From positions 62,001-126,000 of the forward strand of contig CAZJLR010000012.1 of the NCBI GenBank assembly GCA_964546815.1: a stretch of 64,000 nt of DNA, given 5' to 3'. This document shows positions 61,735 to 64,000 of this stretch, piece after piece. This DNA comes from JAIEPM01 sp964546815 (GTDB lineage: Bacteria; Cyanobacteriota; Vampirovibrionia; Obscuribacterales; Obscuribacteraceae). The translations under genes and the position numbers were made by a program. The notes under the pieces were generated by a model, which did no database searches, was not told the DNA's origin, and saw only the letters and a list, made by a program, of their open reading frames with translations. Numbering within the stretch: the stretch's first letter is position 1; every line of letters starts with the position of its first letter.

Positions 61735-62466
61735 CTAGATACCTAGAAGTTCTTTTGGATTGCAGTGAAAGACGTATGTCAGTACTGAGCAAACGGACCA
61801 GTACCAGGCGATTTGCAGTGCCATGTAAATAAAAAAGGGCAAGAAAATGATTCTTTCAATGTTCTTTGAATGTTTGACCAGGAAATTTTCAATGTTTGGA
61901 TTGGTTCGACTCATTTGAATGAGAATCAATCCGGTGCATGAGAGCGGTAGTCCACAAAAAGCAGACCACAAATATAGAAAGGTTGGAAGAAGCTGTTTCT
62001 TCACTTTTTCGACATGCAGGGACATTGCTTTAGTAAAGATGGCTTTGTAATTTTCGTCGGGCACTTTATATGCCAGGTCATTCACATCACCTTCATATGT
62101 GGTGTTTACCTGGCGCTGTATCAAATGAAGTGGAACACCGATTTCTGACGACAGGCTAACACGCACTCTAATCGGCTTGCGTGACGGCCAATCTACCAGG
62201 TCTGTTTGAGCACGTGTATTCACCATGTTAAAACCAATCAGTCCCACAATTAGTCTGTTACAAGTGATCCAACCACTGTCGCGTAGCGGTTGTTCCAAGT
62301 TATTCTCAAGTAGGACTTCTAGATCATGGGTGGAGTCTGTGTAGTTTACAAAACTCTGGCCAAGGATAACATTGCCAAAGCCAATACAGCGTCCAGTAAT
62401 GGACAGGCAGACCCCTGAAAGAATCAGTCCGCATATTAAGCTGATTTGCAATCTGTTTTTGAGCAC
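61735..62466 (-). CDS. Membrane protein, unknown function
   Basis: 243 aa, GTG start. Hydrophobic helices lie at about residues 8-28, 160-183 and 205-230, with a soluble loop of about 130 residues between the first two. The loop contains a patterned stretch (LEVLLENNLEQPLRDSGWITCN; VRVSLSSEIGVPLHLIQRQ), likely outside the cytoplasm. No recognisable domain. It is codirectional with its neighbours, 126 bp before the 61608 start. Confidence 0.55.
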   Translation of the reverse strand: MLKNRLQISLICGLILSGVCLSITGRCIGFGNVILGQSFVNYTDSTHDLEVLLENNLEQPLRDSGWITCNRLIVGLIGFNMVNTRAQTDLVDWPSRKPIRVRVSLSSEIGVPLHLIQRQVNTTYEGDVNDLAYKVPDENYKAIFTKAMSLHVEKVKKQLLPTFLYLWSAFCGLPLSCTGLILIQMSRTNPNIENFLVKHSKNIERIIFLPFFIYMALQIAWYWSVCSVLTYVFHCNPKELLGI

Positions 62467-62599
62467 CGGCGACTTTTGGCCTCAGAACCGTTTTGGCAGA
62501 AGCTAGTACGTGAGCTCCTGTGCAGGTCTATATACCCGATTCCATTTCAGGTAAGTCGAGAAAGCCTTTGCTCTGGTGGATTGTTTTTGAACAGCCGTT

Positions 62600-63703
62600 T
62601 TATTGAGTCGGTTTCTTTGGGCGTTTTGGTATCAGCACAAAGCTATCGTGATACATGTCACCATCATCTGGTGGTTTGTGCTTCTTGGTCATAACGTCAA
62701 TGTCGCCGAAGTCTTCGCCTTTCCAGCTGGGATGGTCTTTTACGTAATCAGGATAGTGATAACGTCCAACGATATAACCTTCTTTGAGATTTTTATATCC
62801 CAATTTGCTAAGTGGAATTACATCAAATAAGCCTGTTTGTGCAAAATCGAGAGCCATTTGAACTCCGCTTCGCCAGCCGTTTATGTCCTTGTTGATGCTT
62901 ACATCCACGGTGCCACCCTCGATGTGCCACATGGGAATTTCGTTGATGGCTAGTCTAAATCCTGCCGCACATTGACCCTTTGCTCGATATGCCGCAGCTC
63001 CGACATCTATTGCTGCCGCTGCCAGGTCTTTCATGAATTCATCAGGGTCTTCAATGCGGTTCGGCATCGTTTCGCCAGGTCTGTTATGAGCAGGGAAAGG
63101 CACCGCCGCTGGTTGCTCTTTATCTGTGAATCCTTCTTTTAAGCGGTCTATGATGCGCTGTCTTGTTTCCAAATCGGGAATGCGATTTACGATTTGCCCA
63201 ATGTTTTGTTCGTTTAGCAACCAATGACCATTGCTCAGTGATTCCATTTTTGGATTATCTGCGTGCTCATCCAAAAATTGCTTCGTCATCGCATCGGTCA
63301 ATGCTTTGACGTCGCCATCTTTGGCTCCAGGTCCTAGCAATCTTTGGGCAACGTGGAATGGACCCTCACCGAGTTTTACTTTGGCATCTTTCGTTTGCCT
63401 ATAACTCATGTGGGTTTTGGATGAATCATTCCATGGCAAAGCATGGTCTTTTTCGACGCCGCCGTTTAGACTCAGCGCCGGAAGAAATTGCTGTGATTGG
63501 TCGCCGACGCGTCCGTCAGCAGCTTTGCCAGGTTGAACAAATGCTTGCTGAGGCGACTTGTCTTTAACGTCACCTTCTGGCGGCGCTTTAAATACTTCAG
63601 CCTGAATTTTTCTGTTCGCGGTTTGCGACTCTAAATCCGATTGACTGTCGTGGCTAAGCATGCGTTGATGCTCAGCCGTTTGCACCGCTGTGTCCGCGCC
63701 CAT
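62600..63703 (-). CDS. LysM-like plus Cys-hydrolase-like protein
   Basis: 367 aa, no signal peptide and a polar N-terminus of about 105 residues. Residues about 108-180 look like a LysM variant (VKLGEGPFHVAQRLLGPG then NGHWLLNEQNIGQIV). Residues about 235-360 look like an NlpC/P60 or CHAP-type cysteine hydrolase: C245 in KGQCAAGFRLAIN, then GLFDVI, LKEGYIVGRYHY and FGDIDVM, where a catalytic His is often found as GHxxV; here it is Asp (GDIDV), so activity is doubtful. A peptidoglycan-directed role is inferred from the fold pattern only. It joins the leaderless set in the window. Confidence 0.5.
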   Translation of the reverse strand: MGADTAVQTAEHQRMLSHDSQSDLESQTANRKIQAEVFKAPPEGDVKDKSPQQAFVQPGKAADGRVGDQSQQFLPALSLNGGVEKDHALPWNDSSKTHMSYRQTKDAKVKLGEGPFHVAQRLLGPGAKDGDVKALTDAMTKQFLDEHADNPKMESLSNGHWLLNEQNIGQIVNRIPDLETRQRIIDRLKEGFTDKEQPAAVPFPAHNRPGETMPNRIEDPDEFMKDLAAAAIDVGAAAYRAKGQCAAGFRLAINEIPMWHIEGGTVDVSINKDINGWRSGVQMALDFAQTGLFDVIPLSKLGYKNLKEGYIVGRYHYPDYVKDHPSWKGEDFGDIDVMTKKHKPPDDGDMYHDSFVLIPKRPKKPTQ

Positions 63704-63800
63704 ATGAAAATAATCCTGTACCAGCCCATATTGATGCTATCTGAATATATTTCAGAGTCAAATTGACTTTTGTTCAGTTTTCAAGAGGGCGAGCTAAGGG

Positions 63801-64000
63801 TTAGTCTCTGGTGCTCTTATCTGCATCGGCAGAAATAAGCTCAGTGCGTGTTCTTGCCTGCATTTCGTTGTCGAAATCGGTATTGTGATCTTGCAGCCAG
63901 GCCAGAATTGTTTCCATCGTATCTGGCTTAATATGTGAAGTTTCAATCAAAATATGGCCACGGTCATCAAACCAGCGCACTTGTTGATCTTGCGATTTTA
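63801..64000 (-). CDS. Partial gene cut by the window edge
   Basis: The C-terminal 65 codons or so of an open frame on the minus strand, ending TAA at 63801-63803. It reads QDQQVRWFDDRGHILIE, then ETILAWLQDHNTDFDNEMQ, a small charged domain with one predicted helix. The start lies beyond the window. No family recognised. It is codirectional with the gene at 62600-63703, 97 bp before that gene's start. Confidence 0.55.
   Translation of the reverse strand, partial: KSQDQQVRWFDDRGHILIETSHIKPDTMETILAWLQDHNTDFDNEMQARTRTELISADADKSTRD

Overview
The window looks like part of a chromosome of a large-genome, uncultured-type bacterium of moderate GC. The mix is transmembrane Ser/Thr kinases with TPR sensor regions, many TPR proteins, MoaC-MoaB and YgfZ-TPR fusions, a DprE1-like oxidase, and many large proteins without recognisable relatives. 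This is reminiscent of the non-photosynthetic cyanobacterial sister lineage (Melainabacteria/Vampirovibrionia, e.g. Obscuribacterales). That placement is an inference from gene content; no rRNA or marker phylogeny is available here. I found no tRNA, rRNA, insertion sequence, phage or CRISPR array. A 100-N assembly gap lies at 23090-23189 inside a repetitive coding region.

Layout. 0.1-5.5 kb (+): an anchored hypothetical protein; a tightly overlapping operon of a Tes/MJ0619-like radical SAM protein, an Lgt-like membrane transferase, a zinc-ribbon membrane protein and a small membrane protein; then a lipoprotein. 5.5-10.5 kb (-): a Ser/Thr kinase-TPR receptor, a Gly-rich leaderless protein and a helical-repeat protein. 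10.8-13.1 kb (+): a katE-type catalase broken by one in-frame TGA. 13.1-14.0 kb (-): RDD and small membrane proteins. 14.1-17.8 kb (+): an A-type Fe-S carrier, a YgfZ-TPR fusion and a repeat-bearing leaderless protein. 17.9-20.8 kb (-): two tandem paralogues, a 36-bp tandem repeat array and MoaC-MoaB. 20.9-25.2 kb (+): an orphan PotC-type permease, the gap-containing acidic-repeat protein, a secreted TPR protein and a membrane protein. 25.2-29.1 kb (-): plsC and ileS, the latter behind a leader with a strong terminator hairpin. 29.4-30.2 kb (+): an inositol-monophosphatase-family enzyme. 30.2-35.2 kb (-): a second kinase-TPR receptor and a GT2/GT-C glycosyltransferase pair. 35.3-47.2 kb (-): three consecutive giant helical/glycine-rich proteins of 1028, 992 and 1729 aa. 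47.7-50.6 kb (-): mutS2 and a small protein. 50.7-59.1 kb (+): gamma-carbonic anhydrase, a leaderless HtrA-like protease, a DprE1-like oxidase, a tandem double histidine kinase and a DUF1254/DUF1214 protein. 59.2-64 kb (-): a CPA2 antiporter with RCK domain, two membrane hypotheticals, a LysM/Cys-hydrolase-like protein and a truncated gene.

Three themes stand out. (1) A recurring class of leaderless proteins has acidic, low-complexity N-termini, helical middles and Gly/Ala-rich hydrophobic C-termini. The clearest case is the three giant genes at 35.3-47.2 kb, two of which share a long module. Their function is unknown and they are the best candidate here for an undescribed system. (2) The tandem histidine kinase has complementary defects: module 1 keeps the ATP site but has Arg instead of the phospho-acceptor His, and module 2 keeps the His but has a degraded ATP site. 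(3) A Tes-like radical SAM enzyme is translationally coupled to an Lgt-like enzyme, suggesting unusual membrane-lipid or lipoprotein chemistry.
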